Positions 33,615 through 54,554 of a stretch of DNA of 64,000 nt are shown one piece after another (positions within the stretch are counted from its first letter, which is position 1; each line of letters begins with the position of its first letter). This DNA is from Hypomesus transpacificus. Taxonomy: Eukaryota; Chordata; Actinopteri; Osmeriformes; Osmeridae. The notes below the pieces were generated by a model, which was not told the DNA's origin, ran no database searches, and was given only the letters and a program-made list of their open reading frames with translations. Made by a program: the position numbers and the translations under genes. The stretch is taken from positions 12,821,295-12,885,294 of the forward strand of contig NC_061082.1 in NCBI RefSeq assembly GCF_021917145.1, read 5' to 3'.

Positions 33615-36600
33615 TGTCCTGTCTATCTCTAATTGTCTCTGTCCAATAAAGCCAATCAAAAAAGAAGAAGTACAAGAAAAAAAAAAAAAGGGATATAAGT
33701 TTATTATATTGTTTCACATATTCCCACACAGAGTTAAAAATTCAAATCACAGTAAAAAAAATGCATGCAATGCAGTCAAGGAGTACTGTAGAGATTACTC
33801 AGGAGAAAAACAGTCGCACTATGTGATATGTGGCTGAAAATAATGAGAGTGGTTGTGGGCGAGGAGCGAGACAGATCAAATTCCTGTGTGAGGCCAGTCC
33901 TCTCCATGGCAGTCCATTGAGGAGGCTTCTAGACCCGTGCAAAAAGGAGCTATTGTGTTGATGATGGATGGATGGCTGAAGGGGTGAAGAAAGCAGGGTG
34001 CCAAAGTCTTAGATATGCACCCCAATGTACGTTTGTGTGTGTGTGAGAGAGAGAGAGAGATAGAATTTGAGGAAAGAATGAGACAGCGAAAGAGACAGTT
34101 GGAGAGAAAGAGAGACGGTGAGAGAGACAGTGAGAGAGATAGGGTTGAGAGATAGTGGGAAAGACGGGGGGAGAGATAGTGAGGCGGAGAGCAGATCCGC
34201 AGACCAGCTAGCGTGGCCAGCACGCCGACAGAAAGCCACCGTCTGCTTGAGAAATGAGAGGTTTCTCGTTCCAAGTCAAACACTGATGCTTATCATCGCA
34301 CACCGTGGCTGCAGGGAGTGTGTGTGTGTTTGTATGCATGTGTGAACGACAGCAGTTGAGGCGGTCAGAGGCTAGACCACTGTAGGTAAGTGGTGTACAT
34401 CAGAAGCACTCTGTCAGTCGTTCAGCACAAAGAGGTAGAGACAGAGGTGAAGGGGGGGGATGGGGGGCCAAAAGAGACTATCTGTTTCTGGATAATCTGT
34501 TTTAACTCCATGCACACTCTCTTTACACTCACAAACTCGACTGCCCCGACAGCGTACCATCCATACCAAACCATTTTTAGGGTTCCAAAGACGTTTATTC
34601 CTGAGCCACGTCAGAGAAAAGTCTCACCAGACTGCGAGTTAAGCTGAGCCGAACTCCTCCTCGATTTTACACATGTTGCTTCTCTTATTTTAAACCTTTT
34701 TTTTCCACCATCCCTTTCCGGAACTTAAAACAACAGAACGTGTCTTCCTGTGTGGGTGCTTGAACTGTGATTTGGCTGCATTAAAGTGTTCATTATGTCA
34801 CTTATGCAACAATCCAACAGCTTTCTGGCGGAGAAGAGTGGAGGGAGTGAGTGACTAACAGAGGGAAAGACCCAGAGTTTTATGTGTTTGAAACCAAACT
34901 GAGGACCAGGGGAGGAAGGAGTGCTGTCTTGCCTCTCAAAATGCCATTATGTGTTGCTCTTACTGAATCAGAAACATCTAGAATTGAGACTTTTTCTAAT
35001 GACTTCCATAGAAGTCCATGTGACACTTCCAGGTCGAGGAAAGGGCACAAAAATAGTTTGGACTCAAAGTGGAGCGCGTAAGCGTGTGCGTAGAAAACAG
35101 GAAGGTTGTTATTTGGGGTGTATGCATTGAGTACACACAATCATCCTGCTCCACTGACACAGATAACGTCCCGCACGTGTTTCTGTGACAAAACACTGAC
35201 GCCTGCTGTTGTGAACCTTGCGGTCGACCCCAAAACCGGCTGAATAGTCTTTAAATGAGTCTTTCTCTTTCCTCCTCCCCCGTTTTTCTCTCGGTCTCTG
35301 TCTCTTCTCAGGTGCAGAGTCCCTGAACAGAAACAGTTTCAGCTTCAGCGATGAGAGGCTCAACTCCCCCACAGTCTTCTCCCCCACCTCTCCCGCTCTC
35401 ATGTCACCCAAAGGTGAGCTCCGATCGTCATCCCTCATGGCTACGACGCGCACAGACACACATACATGCTCACACGCACGTGCGCTCACACGATCGCAAG
35501 CAGACATGCACAGACATGGACACACGCGCAAACAAATCGGGTCTTTGTTTGCCTTTCTGTATGCAAAGTTTTTCTCCGTTTGACTGATAATGACAAGCTG
35601 TCCCAGAGATCAGTGCTTCAGCAGAATGTCTGTAAATAGCCATGGAAGAGGATGATTGAACACAGTTCGAATGCCAAAACTTCAGATAGGTTAAACTTAC
35701 GATGTGAAAGAACACCTTTAAGGTGCACATTTCAATGTGGTGTGTTGTTTTTTTTATAGGAATAATAACATCCTTTAGCTGTTGTAAGCTGTTCAATCAT
35801 GGTCACCTAGTAACAACTTTTAATAACGCTGTCTGTTGTATTTGCAGCCAAACTGGGAGACACCAAAGAACTGGAGGACTTCATTGCCGACCTTGACAAA
35901 ACATTAGCGAGTAAGTGTTAATGCCACCGAGCTGTCCGGTTTGTGATATATGACCACCTGCCCCCCTGGCACTGCCCATTGGACAGGATCAACAGGCGTG
36001 CTTGTTCTTTGGAGTGCCAGCTATGCTAACGACATTGTAGTGCCAGCTATGCTAACGACCAGTCCTAGAGCGACGCAAGGGCTGTCACACTGGACTGGTT
36101 CTAGGAAACCATAAGGGGTTCGCTCTAGAGAGGGTTATTGGGCTTGGGGCTGGGACTAGGGGGGATGGGGGGCAGGGAGGCAGGAGGGCTGGGGGGCAGG
36201 GAGGGTGCACCGGGGGCACCAGCAGCCTACAGGGGCACCGTGGAGGGAAAGGGAACATATCCTACTCAGCTGTCACTCATGTTGTAAAATCCTGACAGAC
36301 ACACACAGAGACACCCACACAGAGACACACACACACAACCACACACATACACACAGTTACTAACCTGTTGCAGCCTATGTAACAGCGTAAGCAGAGCTGA
36401 AGTAGTCTCTAGAATGCTGTGGGTACAGACCAACATAGCACAGTTTATTTGTTTTGGACCACTTCTTTATGATAGCACCGCAGGGTGTTAGAACTTGTAT
36501 CAGATGTGCTGGAATGTGTGCGTGCAGAAAACCTGGGATGGAGTGTCAAGTCGAAATGTTAAAAGTGGAATGGGATTGGGATTGGCAATGAGTAAGTGGT

Positions 36601-36844
36601 GTATCAAAATTAAAGAGATTGCACCTGTGTCTGTGTCGGGTAAAAGTGTCCCTCAGTGCCTGTAGGTGGACAGCCAGTCCCTGTAAAAACCTGAACCAGT
36701 CAGTCAGGCAGCTTTATTGGGGCCGCAGTGTTTACGATGACTGGACAATAAAAACCCTGCCCAGAATAGAGCTGGATTCTGACAAGGCGGGAGACAGTGA
36801 GTCCACAGCTAACCCCCAGTCTGTCTGTCCCTACAGGCATGTGA
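31976..36844 (+). CDS. rgcc: Regulator of cell cycle RGCC (RGC-32), complete
   Basis: Small cytoplasmic/nuclear phosphoprotein induced by complement, TGF-beta and p53; in mammals it modulates CDK1 and Akt signalling. Five coding exons: 31976-32009, 32283-32456, 35312-35413, 35848-35910 and 36837-36844, in phase, giving 126 residues (human 137). Diagnostic blocks are [50 protein letters not shown] and [20 protein letters not shown], closing with the family's terminal Ser-Met. The last coding exon has only eight coding bases (GC ATG TGA); its first two complete the Ser codon split by the donor at 35910. The Ala-rich N terminus of the mammalian protein is replaced by [12 protein letters not shown]. 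The gene is immediately 5' of the dgkh region, as expected from human 13q14. Confidence 0.95.
32624..32722 (-). mobile_element. tRNA-derived SINE, copy 4 (3' half, inverted)
   Basis: The reverse complement of the shared SINE tail and body (CATTTAGCAGACGCTCTTAT, then GTAAGTACAGGGACATTCCC) stops after TGCCTTGCCCA. The tRNA-like head is therefore missing. It lies in rgcc intron 2. Confidence 0.85.
33556..33614 (+). repeat. (CT)n-(CA)n compound microsatellite
   Basis: CTCTCTGT repeats run into (CA)n in rgcc intron 2. Confidence 0.8.
34046..34180 (+). repeat. GAGA/AGACAG-rich low-complexity tract
   Basis: Imperfect GAGA and GAGACAGTGAGAGA repeats in rgcc intron 2. Nothing else is recognisable in this 2.85 kb intron. 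Confidence 0.7.
36020..36062 (+). repeat. Short tandem duplication in rgcc intron 4
   Basis: GTGCCAGCTATGCTAACGAC occurs twice, separated by ATTGTA, a recent-looking local duplication. Confidence 0.85.
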
Positions 36845-37730
36845 CACGGAGACGACAACACACAGACCCGTCCTGGAGTGTAGCCATGAGGGAGCGGGGC
36901 ATCTGTCTGGACTTCACCCCCCCCCACCAGCCACCCAAATCCCCTCCTTCTCACCCTGATACAGCTGGATTTGGCACACCAGCTGCCATGGCGACCACGC
37001 CAACTCTGAATCCCACAGCGAGACCGAAACTCATCTCCTCCTGTAGTCCGAATCACTGTCCTGTCAGGATCGTATCTCCCCTCCTCTCCTCTTCCTTTCC
37101 TCCCCTCCTCCCCACTTCCCTTCCTACCTTCCTTGCCTCCTCCCCCTCGCACTACTGCAGCATTAGTCTGTATGCATACAGAATACTCAAGGTGTTTGGA
37201 GGAATTCAACGATTCAAGTGGAGCACCCATTGGCTATGTATCTGTAACTAGTGATGGTGAAAAAGTTAAGCAGGGTAGCAAAGGAGAGAAGCAAAGGATG
37301 TCATTAACAGTCATTGTGACAATGTCTGCTCCCTCACTAACACACACAGGGCTGTGCTACTTTAATCAAAACTTGAGCTGAAAGAGTATTTAAAAATAGC
37401 TTTTTTTTATAGAAGTATATTTGTAATTTTTATAGAGCTGGTTATTGTACATTTATCAGTAATACTTTTTTGGTGAAATATATTTTTGTATTTTATGTAA
37501 ATAATGATTGCGCCAAATTATATTGCTTTGGTATTAAAAAGCTTCTATGGAAAGATTAAGATTTGGGCTGGACACTTGTTGACTGCTGGTTTCAAGCTTC
37601 TAACGAATGTGAACTTAAATCATAATTTACTTGGAAAAACTGGCCGGTCAAAACAACGTATTTAATACAGCTACCAGAGACGACATTATTCATGAAAATT
37701 GATAAATAAAATGAATATTTCTATGGATCT
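36845..37730 (+). other. rgcc: rgcc 3' UTR
   Basis: This non-coding sequence follows the TGA at 36842. The 3' part (37380-37560) is strongly A/T-rich with poly-T and TATTTTTGTA stretches. It ends after AATAAA at 37705. Confidence 0.65.
37705..37710 (+). terminator. rgcc polyadenylation signal (AATAAA)
   Basis: GATAAATAAAATGAATATTT contains a canonical hexamer 860 bp after the rgcc stop, in an A/T-rich 3' UTR end. Confidence 0.65.
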
Positions 37731-38413
37731 TTTAAAAACAACCCCTTGTCTTTATTTTTGTTCTGACTGGTTTCTCTTACACCCAATGGGAGGTTGGATA
37801 ACTAACACTTCAACCTGGCAACCCACAGCTGCATGACACGACTTCAAAATACCGTGACATATTACAAGAGGAAGGCTCAGAAAGCAGAATACATGCACAG
37901 TAGCACTGAGTAGCTCCTGGATTTACAGTAGCACATGGCTCGCACAACACAGTCCTGCCAGTATCTCCGACATCAGGAGTATTCAACTACAAATGAATGA
38001 ATGTAAGACAACAATGTTGCTGACTCCCTGGTTCGAGATTGAGACAGTTGGCTGACAGCGGACAGCTGGTTCCTATCCACCTCATCACCTCAGGGGTGTA
38101 CTGCTCATGCCCCCTCCCCCTCCCTCACCCTCCCGTCACTCCACTGTCACCCACATCCTTGTTCCCCGTCCTTTCCAGTGGATGACTGTGTCCACGTGTC
38201 ACTGCTGTCACTGATTCTATCCTTGTCCTGACCTCCTCCTCCGAGGCCTGTCCTGGAGGCAGCATACAGCCGGACAGAGTCAGCACATCTCCGTTAAAGG
38301 GATATTCTGCTGTTTCATTAAGGTTTGGCTTGGGCCGGTTCTATGAATGACTGGCCATCCACTGTCGGGAATGTGAAGCCTTTTTTCATGTTGTTTTGAC
38401 AGAAGGTGCAGAC

Positions 38414-38467
<54 letters not shown>

Positions 38468-39210
38468 TGTGACACCGATGGTGACCATGCACATGACAGC
38501 AACGTGACTGACACACACACACACACACACACACAAATAGACATTACAGATCTCATGACTCATGGAGTCATTACTCAACCACTCAACAAAGCAGGACGTT
38601 TGTTGTGTAACACCCCACCCCCCACCACCACCCAGGGTCTATTTCCAGGCCAGGCTATCAGCCAAGGATGACCCCCTCGTTACCAGGACGGCAGGTGTGG
38701 TGGTCCAACCAGGTCTGCTGCTGGGGGCTCTGGGGGTCAGAGGTTGGAAGCAAACCGGTGCTCCCTGTGGACACCATGTTGCCAAGAGAGCAGGTGCAGG
38801 CCAGGAGAGAATGTGTGTTCGGAGAAAATGAAGACAGGATGCAATTCCTATTGACACAAGACTTCCACCTTCCAACCCCTCATGTATTATTTCACATATG
38901 ATATCAGACGTCAGACACGGTCAACAGTCACTCAGAGGATGAAAGCCCCATCATTTGGAAAACTTGCTCGGTCAGTCACATCTGTCCAGGCCTCTGTCCA
39001 GCCCGTCCCAGGCCCAGTCTGTGTCCCTGCACAGCCAAGAGCCAGCCCCCTATCCGCCAGGCACATTCATCTGGCAGCAGGAAACTGGCGCAGAGCTCAC
39101 ATCCACTCTGTTTCTTTAGTACAGTTGGGCAGAAGCCCGTGCCCGTAGGGGCATAGCCCACCGTATCACGGACAGACAGAGCTCACCTGTCCTCATTGTT
39201 CTGTACCCGG
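37731..39210. other. Intergenic sequence left of the assembly gap
   Basis: No supported exon on either strand. It holds a (GA)n microsatellite (38417-38465) and a (CA)n tract (38511-38534). The remaining sequence is unique and ends at the N run. Confidence 0.5.
38417..38465 (+). repeat. (GA)n microsatellite
   Basis: Clean GAGA run of about 24 units. Confidence 0.9.
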
Positions 39211-39310
39211 NNNNNNNNNNNNNNNNNNNNNNNNNNNNNNNNNNNNNNNNNNNNNNNNNNNNNNNNNNNNNNNNNNNNNNNNNNNNNNNNNNNNNNNNNN
39301 NNNNNNNNNN
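39211..39310. other. Assembly gap (100 N)
   Basis: Exactly 100 N, the usual placeholder for a gap of unknown size. The missing 5' half of dgkh must lie here or be misplaced (see findings). Confidence 0.98.
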
Positions 39311-39767
39311 TCGAATAGGAAATAAAGGCTGCCATCTAGAGGGCGCTTGAAGTACTACACCCAGTCATGGAACAACACACACTGCACTGGAACGAGCCAA
39401 TGGAAACAGGGCTGACATGTGCACACGGTGTTTCCTGTCATAAATAAACAGAGGGGTTTGTGTGAGACTTGCCATTAGGAAACCTTGACTCGAGTCCCCC
39501 AATATGAGAACTGGATTAGTCTAGTGTTTCCAGTCCTGTCTACCAGTTCAAATGACACAGAAGAAACGGATAAATAATGGATGTTCCACTCTGTTTACTA
39601 TTTTAAAACGGTGATGCAGTTTCAGCTGTGTGTGTGTGTGTCAGTGGAAGTGGCCGTTTGTCTGCGTGTGTGTGCGTGTGCGTGCGTCCTGTAGGATATG
39701 TCTTTGTCTCTGGGACAGAGCGACGTGTTTATAAGGAAGCAGACTTCTAGCAGTGGGAGGTCCTTCT

Positions 39768-39813
39768 CTCCCCCCCCTCCCCCCCCCTCCCCCCCCCCCT
39801 CCCCCCCCCCCCC
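39768..39813 (+). repeat. Poly-C tract with T interruptions
   Basis: C runs of 6 to 12 bases are separated by single or paired T, in the intron before the first visible dgkh exon. Confidence 0.85.
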
Positions 39814-39913
39814 GTGTCTTTACATCATCTCCCATATTTGTTCATCGCGTAAAAGTCTCAATAATAGTCTGACTATCTGTTTCTCTCTCTCCCCGAACGC
39901 TCTCCTTCCTCAG

Positions 39914-47653
<7,740 letters not shown>

Positions 47654-50600
47654 TGCGGGCACAGATGAATCCGGAGCGGGGGAAAACGCCCGTCATCCAC
47701 CACAGAAGATGAGTTTGGGGACTCCTGAGACAGTGGAAGTGAGAATTAAGTATGCAACGATCGATGGACTTGATCCATCTGTCGAGAAAGCTTTAGAGAG
47801 GCAGAGAACCGAAGGGTTCTGTGTGACATTGTGTGTGTGGTGCCAAAACGTTGGTCTGCTAAGTGCATAGGTCTTAGGAAGTCATGGATCTTTACTAAAA
47901 GCCATTCCTAACACATTTCTACTCATGGCACAATCAGGTATGCAACTAAATTGCCGGTAACAGTTGGTTTGCCTCCTGACCTCGTAGACGGCAGAGTGTA
48001 AGTAGCAAAACCAGGACTTCCAATGAGTGTTCCCATGTGGGTTTAGTGTACAGGGCGGTATACAGTAGTTCAGTAGCGTTCAGTGCTGTGTGGCTTTGTG
48101 AATGCTTCCTGAAACACTGCTTAACAGTAGGTGGTTAAAGACGTTAAGCCAAGTGAAGGGGTCTCCAGAAAACTGTGAGACGGGGGTGCATGCCACGCTC
48201 GCTCCATGAGTTTGAATATCTGTTTTCTTTGCATGATCGGTGTCTTGATTTGTGTGTGCAAAATAACACTTGAACAAGTTTTTTTGTTTTTTTTTATGAC
48301 TTAAGTATTATTATTATGCCATTTGTTACTACTGAAAGCATTATTTTGATTTAAATCTACCGTTTATACTCTTTTATTTATTGGTTTGCATGATCATTCT
48401 GTATCAAGGATGTGCCATATTTTCAAAGTCATATAATGTAAAAGAGTGCTTAAGGAAATCATAAGAACTTTAAATGCAGTTGGTAGATGAGTTATGAGTA
48501 TTAGGAGTTTGTAATGGTCTATTGCTGACAACTTTGTTGACGTAAAATCAGTACCAAAGTGAATGTCCAGGACACTTCCAAAGTTCCACTAGTAGATTTG
48601 TAGTGGAGGATTAGTAGATAATGTAATAGTTACTTCAAGTTGGTAGGACCCATAGGTATATAATTACAATGAGTTAATTAGGATTCAATTCAATAGGAAA
48701 GGTTGTTTTAACAAAGTCATTTTAGGAGCAATATACCTAATAGGCACCTTGCCCAGTGCAGATCCTCATGTCATTAGATATAAGTAGTCATTCACATCAG
48801 TTTATTAAGCATTTTTACAGTTAATATTTGACACAATAACATTAGTGGGGATACGAGATAAATATGGGTTTGGTAGGATATGATTATGGAGTGTAGGTTT
48901 TGTTGCACAGAGTAAAAAAAAAAAACGCTGTTCATATAACACTTTTCTCGGTAGTTTCTGTAATTTTGGTGGCATTACAGGGTATATTTGTATATGTGAT
49001 GCTAAGGTTTATATACAATCTATAACCAGTGTATACATACAGTACTCTTGTTAGTAGCTGTTCTAGACAAATGCCTTTGTAGGTCGCTGACAAGATATGC
49101 AGTGTCAACAGCTAACACATTGATCGTGTACAATATATTGCACCCGATGATTAATTCTTCTTTGTTTGAATCTCTTGTACATGATAAGGATGTTGTATTC
49201 TAATGAAGGTGCAATATTGTTGTTGTTTTGGTTTCGTATGGTTGGTTTCCATTCCCTGAAGCTCTCGGACGCGGCGTTCCTCCTTGAGGAAAACGGATTG
49301 ATGGCTTTGTACATGTGCTCCTACTTGTGATGATAATGACAGCGACAGGATGACGAGGAACCCCTTAGACATGGTTTGAAACGAAACAGCTTCTCACACT
49401 GACTCCGAATTCTTCCAGCTGCTCACCACATTTCACTCTTTCCTCAGTGCTTCCAGGACGAGGCCCTCCACACAGGGCCGTAGAGACTGGTGGTTAGCGT
49501 GTACAACAAGAACAGGCAAAGCTCAGTGTTTGTGCTGACTACGCATCATGTCAGTAATGTACCTGGCCTATCAGGCACTATATGCTGCTTATCATCGATT
49601 GGTCAATCTGTGTTATCACTTCATGAGCTCGTTTTTTTCCATGATGTAAGCAATCATGACATTATCTTTGAATACTTTAGATTTGTTCGGGCCAGAATTC
49701 TTTTTTTTTTTCTTCTTCAAATGGAAAGATTAAATATAGGGTGTAATGTATTGCCAGATGTCACATGATAAAACGACTGTAGGCGTTACCTAGTTGATTC
49801 CACCAGAGGGCGCCATATCGCGTCTCCGTCCTCAGTTCCTCACTGTAGATAGCCACCATGCTAATCTGCCCACGTTGACTAAATACTCATGTTTCTTTCA
49901 ATCCTAAATGCTCATGTAAAGGTGGCAACCTCCCCTCACCTGTACGTTGAAGTCATATGGTGTGTCAATAACACAGAATGTTCTCATTCCACGGTAAATG
50001 AATAACTCTCCATGACATCACAGTATGAATTGCATACCAAAGATATGAATTGAACATACTGCTGATTTTCTGTTTTATTTACTTTCTACACTTTGCTATT
50101 TTAAATGGTTTGCCAAAATAGTTATCGGACAACCCTGTGCACCCATTGCACCACTGTTTGGCGAGACGTCTTTGTGTGTTTTTGTCTTTAAGTGCTCATT
50201 TATACAGGATGGTTTCATGGACATGGATAACTGAGATTGAATTAGGGTCTCACTACAGTACAAAATCATGATTTTGATATGGTCCCTGTTCGCAGCCTAC
50301 TGTATTCTACTGTTCTACCAAATTTTTACAAATCTGGATCAGTGCAATGTCGTGTTGGCTTGTCAGTGTGTTCATTTATCCAGGTCTGTGAAATCATTCT
50401 AACTATGTGCTTTAATCTGAGTAACAGATCACCTCTTTACTGACTGCCTCCTCCTGTAGTAACAGTGGTCATCAGGATTCACTGCATTTTAAGATCCATC
50501 CTCATCATAAACTGAATGGAATATTCTGTTCAATTCCTGATGGACCTGTGTCAATATGTCTGTAATGCAGCATTGTGTGTGCGGGTGTGTAATTGCGTGT

Positions 50601-51279
50601 GTTTGTGTCTGTGTGTGTGTGTGTCCGTGTGTGTGCGTGTGTGTGTGTGTGTGCGCATGCTCTCACTGTCTGTGTGTCCTGAAAGGTCTCTGCCTGGCTC
50701 TGTAGGAGTGTATTTGACTCCCGTACCCAGGTAAAGGAAAGCTTGAGTTTCCCAATCCTGGTTGAAGTTGCTCTTAGGAACTGGTCCGGGTTCAATATGT
50801 GACCTCAAATCAGTGTATTTGTACAACGTCATCCTATTCAGAGTTTTCCAATGGTGTAGATAATGCTGAAAACTGCCTGGTTTTTCCAAACCAAACCAAC
50901 CCACACCAGGACCTCTTAGGATGAGGTACCCAGTAGTCATGGATTCTTCTAACATGGTGGGATAGAAGTGAGTTTCATTTGTTTACATTATGTTTACAAT
51001 GGCACAGTTTTAATTTGTAAGAATTCTGTAGGTATAAACACTATTTACATATTTATTGCCTAAGGTTTCATGATATGATGTGTATTGTGTTTCATCTTTT
51101 TGAATATAATGTTACAGCTGTCATCTGTATTCATATCTGGATGAATTTGGTAAAGTAGTTGGTAATTTTGTATGACTACTAAGTGACTGTTTTCTGTGCC
51201 TTTTTATGGTTAGAACGCATGGTTAACTATTTATTACAATATTGAAGTCACTGAGATGTGTATTTTTGTATTCTGACTA

Positions 51280-51285
51280 AATAAA
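51280..51285 (+). terminator. Candidate dgkh polyadenylation signal 1 (AATAAA)
   Basis: CTAAATAAATTGTTCAACTT TG contains a canonical hexamer with T/GT-rich sequence downstream. Confidence 0.5.
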
Positions 51286-51352
51286 TTGTTCAACTTTGTT
51301 GTACATTTTTAGGTGCCTTAAAAAAGGCTACCAGTTCATATCTTCCTTCTTC

Positions 51353-51358
51353 AATAAA
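51353..51358 (+). terminator. Candidate dgkh polyadenylation signal 2 (AATAAA)
   Basis: TTCAATAAAACATGAATGC contains a canonical hexamer. ATGTGTGATTTAGTTTGTTC follows as a GT/T-rich downstream element. Confidence 0.55.
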
Positions 51359-51429
51359 ACATGAATGCTTACAGTACATGATGTGTGATTTAGTTTGTTC
51401 CAGATACAATAGTTTCAGATACTATGTTG

Positions 51430-51800
51430 CCCTAGCCTGACGTTGTCATACTCATAATTCTAATCAGAATATGAGTCTGATAACTCTCCGTTGGGCTGTG
51501 ACTATGGGGCGTGTTTCAACCGAACACGTAAAACAAATGCCTCTTCACTCAATTGGATAGACCTACAACCAATCAGAGCAACGTAATATGTTGTTTGCTG
51601 AAAACGAATTCAACCCAAGCGCTCTTTCGTGACGTGGGTGATTACGTTACTGTCGATCATCTGTCCATCATCGTATAAAGCTTGCCATGACCATTTCATT
51701 GGTTCGCCCAGCTCCTGGTTTTATATAGTTTGTCCCCAATACGAGCCCCTCCAGACCCAACTCCCCGACCACATTTTTTTGTGGGCGGGGCTAAGTTAGG
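51430..51800. mobile_element. Candidate non-autonomous DNA element
   Basis: The stretch resembles repetitive fish sequence: TAGCCTGACGTTGTCATACT at the left, CCAATCAGAGCAACGTAATA in the middle and GGGCGGGGCTAAGTTAGGCT near the right. CTAGCCTGA and its near reverse (TTAGGCTGG) lie at opposite ends. No transposase is present. The family and exact ends are not established. Confidence 0.4.
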
Positions 51801-51904
51801 CTGGAAGCCACGCTAATGTTGTTCACTTGTTAGTTTACAATTGATTAGCTAAAGACGACTGTACAGTGATATCAATAATTTATGTAAGTATGTTGTTACC
51901 ACAA

Positions 51905-52055
51905 ATGTTTAGGGAGGCAGCAGATGGAGACATAAACGAATACACAGACACTTTTTCCAGCTACATTCAACACTGCATCGATGACGTCGTCCCCAAGAAG
52001 GTTTCCCAGTCTTTCCCCAATCAGAAGCCCTGGGTTGATGCCACGGTCTGGGAGT
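51905..52055 (+). mobile_element. Non-LTR retrotransposon fragment (pol linker)
   Basis: The frame from 51909 encodes REAADGDINEYTDTFSSYIQ and then CIDDVVPKKVSQSFPNQKPW. The C-D-x(2)-P-K and FPNQKPW signature is typical of the segment between endonuclease and reverse transcriptase in CR1/L2/Rex-like LINEs. The similarity stops at WVDAT. It is a dead fragment. Confidence 0.75.
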
Positions 52056-54554
52056 CACGACGTGAGGTGGGGTAGGCCCAAATGCAGGGGTGTCGGCAGG
52101 CATTGTCAAACAAAGGCTTTAATACTCGCATCGGGGGGGTGTATGTGTGTGTCACTGTGTCGGAGGACACCATTTCACCATGGACTCATCCTGCTTTCCA
52201 TTCACACTGCCTGTCATTCACACTGCCTGCCTGCAGATCTGCCTTAATTCCAGTTCCCTATCGAACAGTGATTGATATCTCCCTCTCTAGCTTTGTGGCA
52301 GGCATCTATCCAGAAACAATTTGCCAAAGTGTCACAATTATTTGTGTTTCTTAATTTATTTATTATAGCTTGAGGCCTGGGAATAGTAATATTTGCCTGA
52401 ATTTATTTAGAGGTGCCACACAAAAGCATTGATAAATGCTTCTCGTGGATGTGCATCCGTGTTGAATGGCTGTATGCAAGTGTCATTAATTTGTCTCTTT
52501 ATAGAGTGGGTGTTTGGATTTCGTCGCACGACCAACAGAAGCAAGAGTGACATCAACTGTATAACGAACAGCACAAACGAGTGAGATGAGTGAAAGGCCA
52601 CAAATTGTGGAAATGAACTACACTACCCATAACCCCAATATATATCTGGACGCATCCAAACCAGAAAATCTGGTCGTCCACATAGATGAAACTTTACAAC
52701 TGCCGCTGGATACACACAGTGGGATGTGCACCAATGTTTAACTTTTTAATGTTTCCTTGAGAGAATTAAAGGTGACTTGTCTTTCCATTAACAAGTGTAG
52801 CAGTTTTGTCTACCGAAAACCAAACATATTTACACTGTTCATCACTCGACAGTTTCATGTTTGGCTTGGCATCATGTTGGCTATTTTTATGGTCACAAAT
52901 GCTGAGGTGGAGCATTTGCAAGGAGGAATCGGTTGGCGGTAAAACTGGAATCATCACTGTGCGGGGATCTGGAAATCTTCGAAGAGAACAGTTGAAATAG
53001 AGATCTTGAATGACTTTTCATGGGGCTTTTTTTCTCTGTAGCCATCTAATGTGACTGTATACATTGCACTTGTGACCTTGTGTGACCCACTGTAAACCCC
53101 AGTAACCTTTCCTGTTCATATGCATTCACTCTTTAATGTACAGTGCTGTACATTAAAGTACAGTGACTATCAAATCAGATTTCTCCTATGTAATCTGTTC
53201 AATCCTTATTACGCTGTCTGCCAGGTGAGGGAGAAAGATTATTGGGGAACAGGTTGGATGTCCATCAATTAATGTTTCGTTTTTTTCTCCCATACCAGTA
53301 CATTGACACCAACTAATATACTATATCGCCACACGAGTACAACAAGCACCACACACAAGTATCGATTAACTGTTATTCTTAATGTATATCGTGAATCTGT
53401 AATTACAACAGTGATAACAAACGACACACATTCAAATGTAATTTCCTTGTAATTTAATGATTGTTTCAGACCGACGTCTTTGATTACAGAAATCAGAAGT
53501 CTCTTTATTTCATTTTTGTCAGACCAGACACATTCAGCCCAAATTTTGTGGGATCACAAATAAATACTGAGTTCTATTTGTGATGGCAATGACTTCATTA
53601 ATTATCATGGGTTTAAAAGTTGTGTGCCACCCAATGTTTTATATCTGCAGCATCTCTTGATTTATTTGGATAAGCCTAAAACATTTGAAAAAAACTGGAA
53701 AATGTTACACTGTGGCATTCTCTGTGAATGGTTTTAATCTTACCATTTAGTCCTAGTTTTTGATATTAAATGTAATGTAAGTGGAAAATGTTCCTCTGTT
53801 CATCTGTTTTACCTCTATCAAGTGCTATGTGCAGCTGCTGTTGAGTGTGGGTTTGCACTGACTGTAGCATCCAAGGTAATAACAAAGGGATTTCTGTAAC
53901 GTTATATTTCTTTTCTACTCACATGTATACATTATCCCACCACGCCATAACTAAGTGCCCCGACCCCAAACCAGAATAACCTCTTTCTTAAGCAAATGTA
54001 CATTCACATATGCTAGCTTTGGCAAAGAGTTTGCTCAGAAACTTGTCTTGTCTGTAATAAATGTCACTGAAGAGAAGTTGCTTGCCTGAAGCTTTTTTTA
54101 TGTACTTGGACTGGGTACAACGTCTGGGGCCAAGTCATAACTGTTACAATTTCCATGAGAGTGCCATCTTAGTGAAACAGGGTGAGGAATCAGGTCACAG
54201 TGACCACCTCACTTCAGAGGATTGTGGGTGTCTCTTTGCCTGTTTGTCATCTGCAATCCTATTTCTGTTTGCTTCATCATTCTAACGATTGTAGCAATAT
54301 CATGTATTAAGTACAAGTGTAACCTCCACCAAACTGAATCTTGGCTAAGAATCACTGGTAGCTAGGACGGTATTCCCAACTATGGGTTATTCAATTAAAT
54401 GAATTAATGCCAAAAGAGGGCACTCTCACGGCAAAGAAATAAAGAACAGGAGTAGACCCCGCCAAACAAAACAGGTGAAAAACCAAACATAACTTGTAGG
54501 TGGTTCCGCATCGTTATGTAACAGCCGTGGTCTTGCATGCTCTGTCAGAGACAT

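Larger units (their letters stand above)
47654..51375 (+). other. dgkh: dgkh long 3' UTR
   Basis: About 3.7 kb without coding potential follows the TAA at 47651. It is A/T-rich, largely free of transposons and has T-rich stretches. Two AATAAA hexamers at 51280 and 51353 close it. A GT/GC tract lies at 50576-50655. Shorter 3' UTR forms are possible. The assignment to dgkh is inferred from strand and continuity. Confidence 0.55.

Noticed and set aside
38560..39150. Possible exon of a vwa8-like or other gene left of the gap
   Set aside because: Several short open frames exist, but none shows splice sites in phase, recognisable protein sequence or codon bias.
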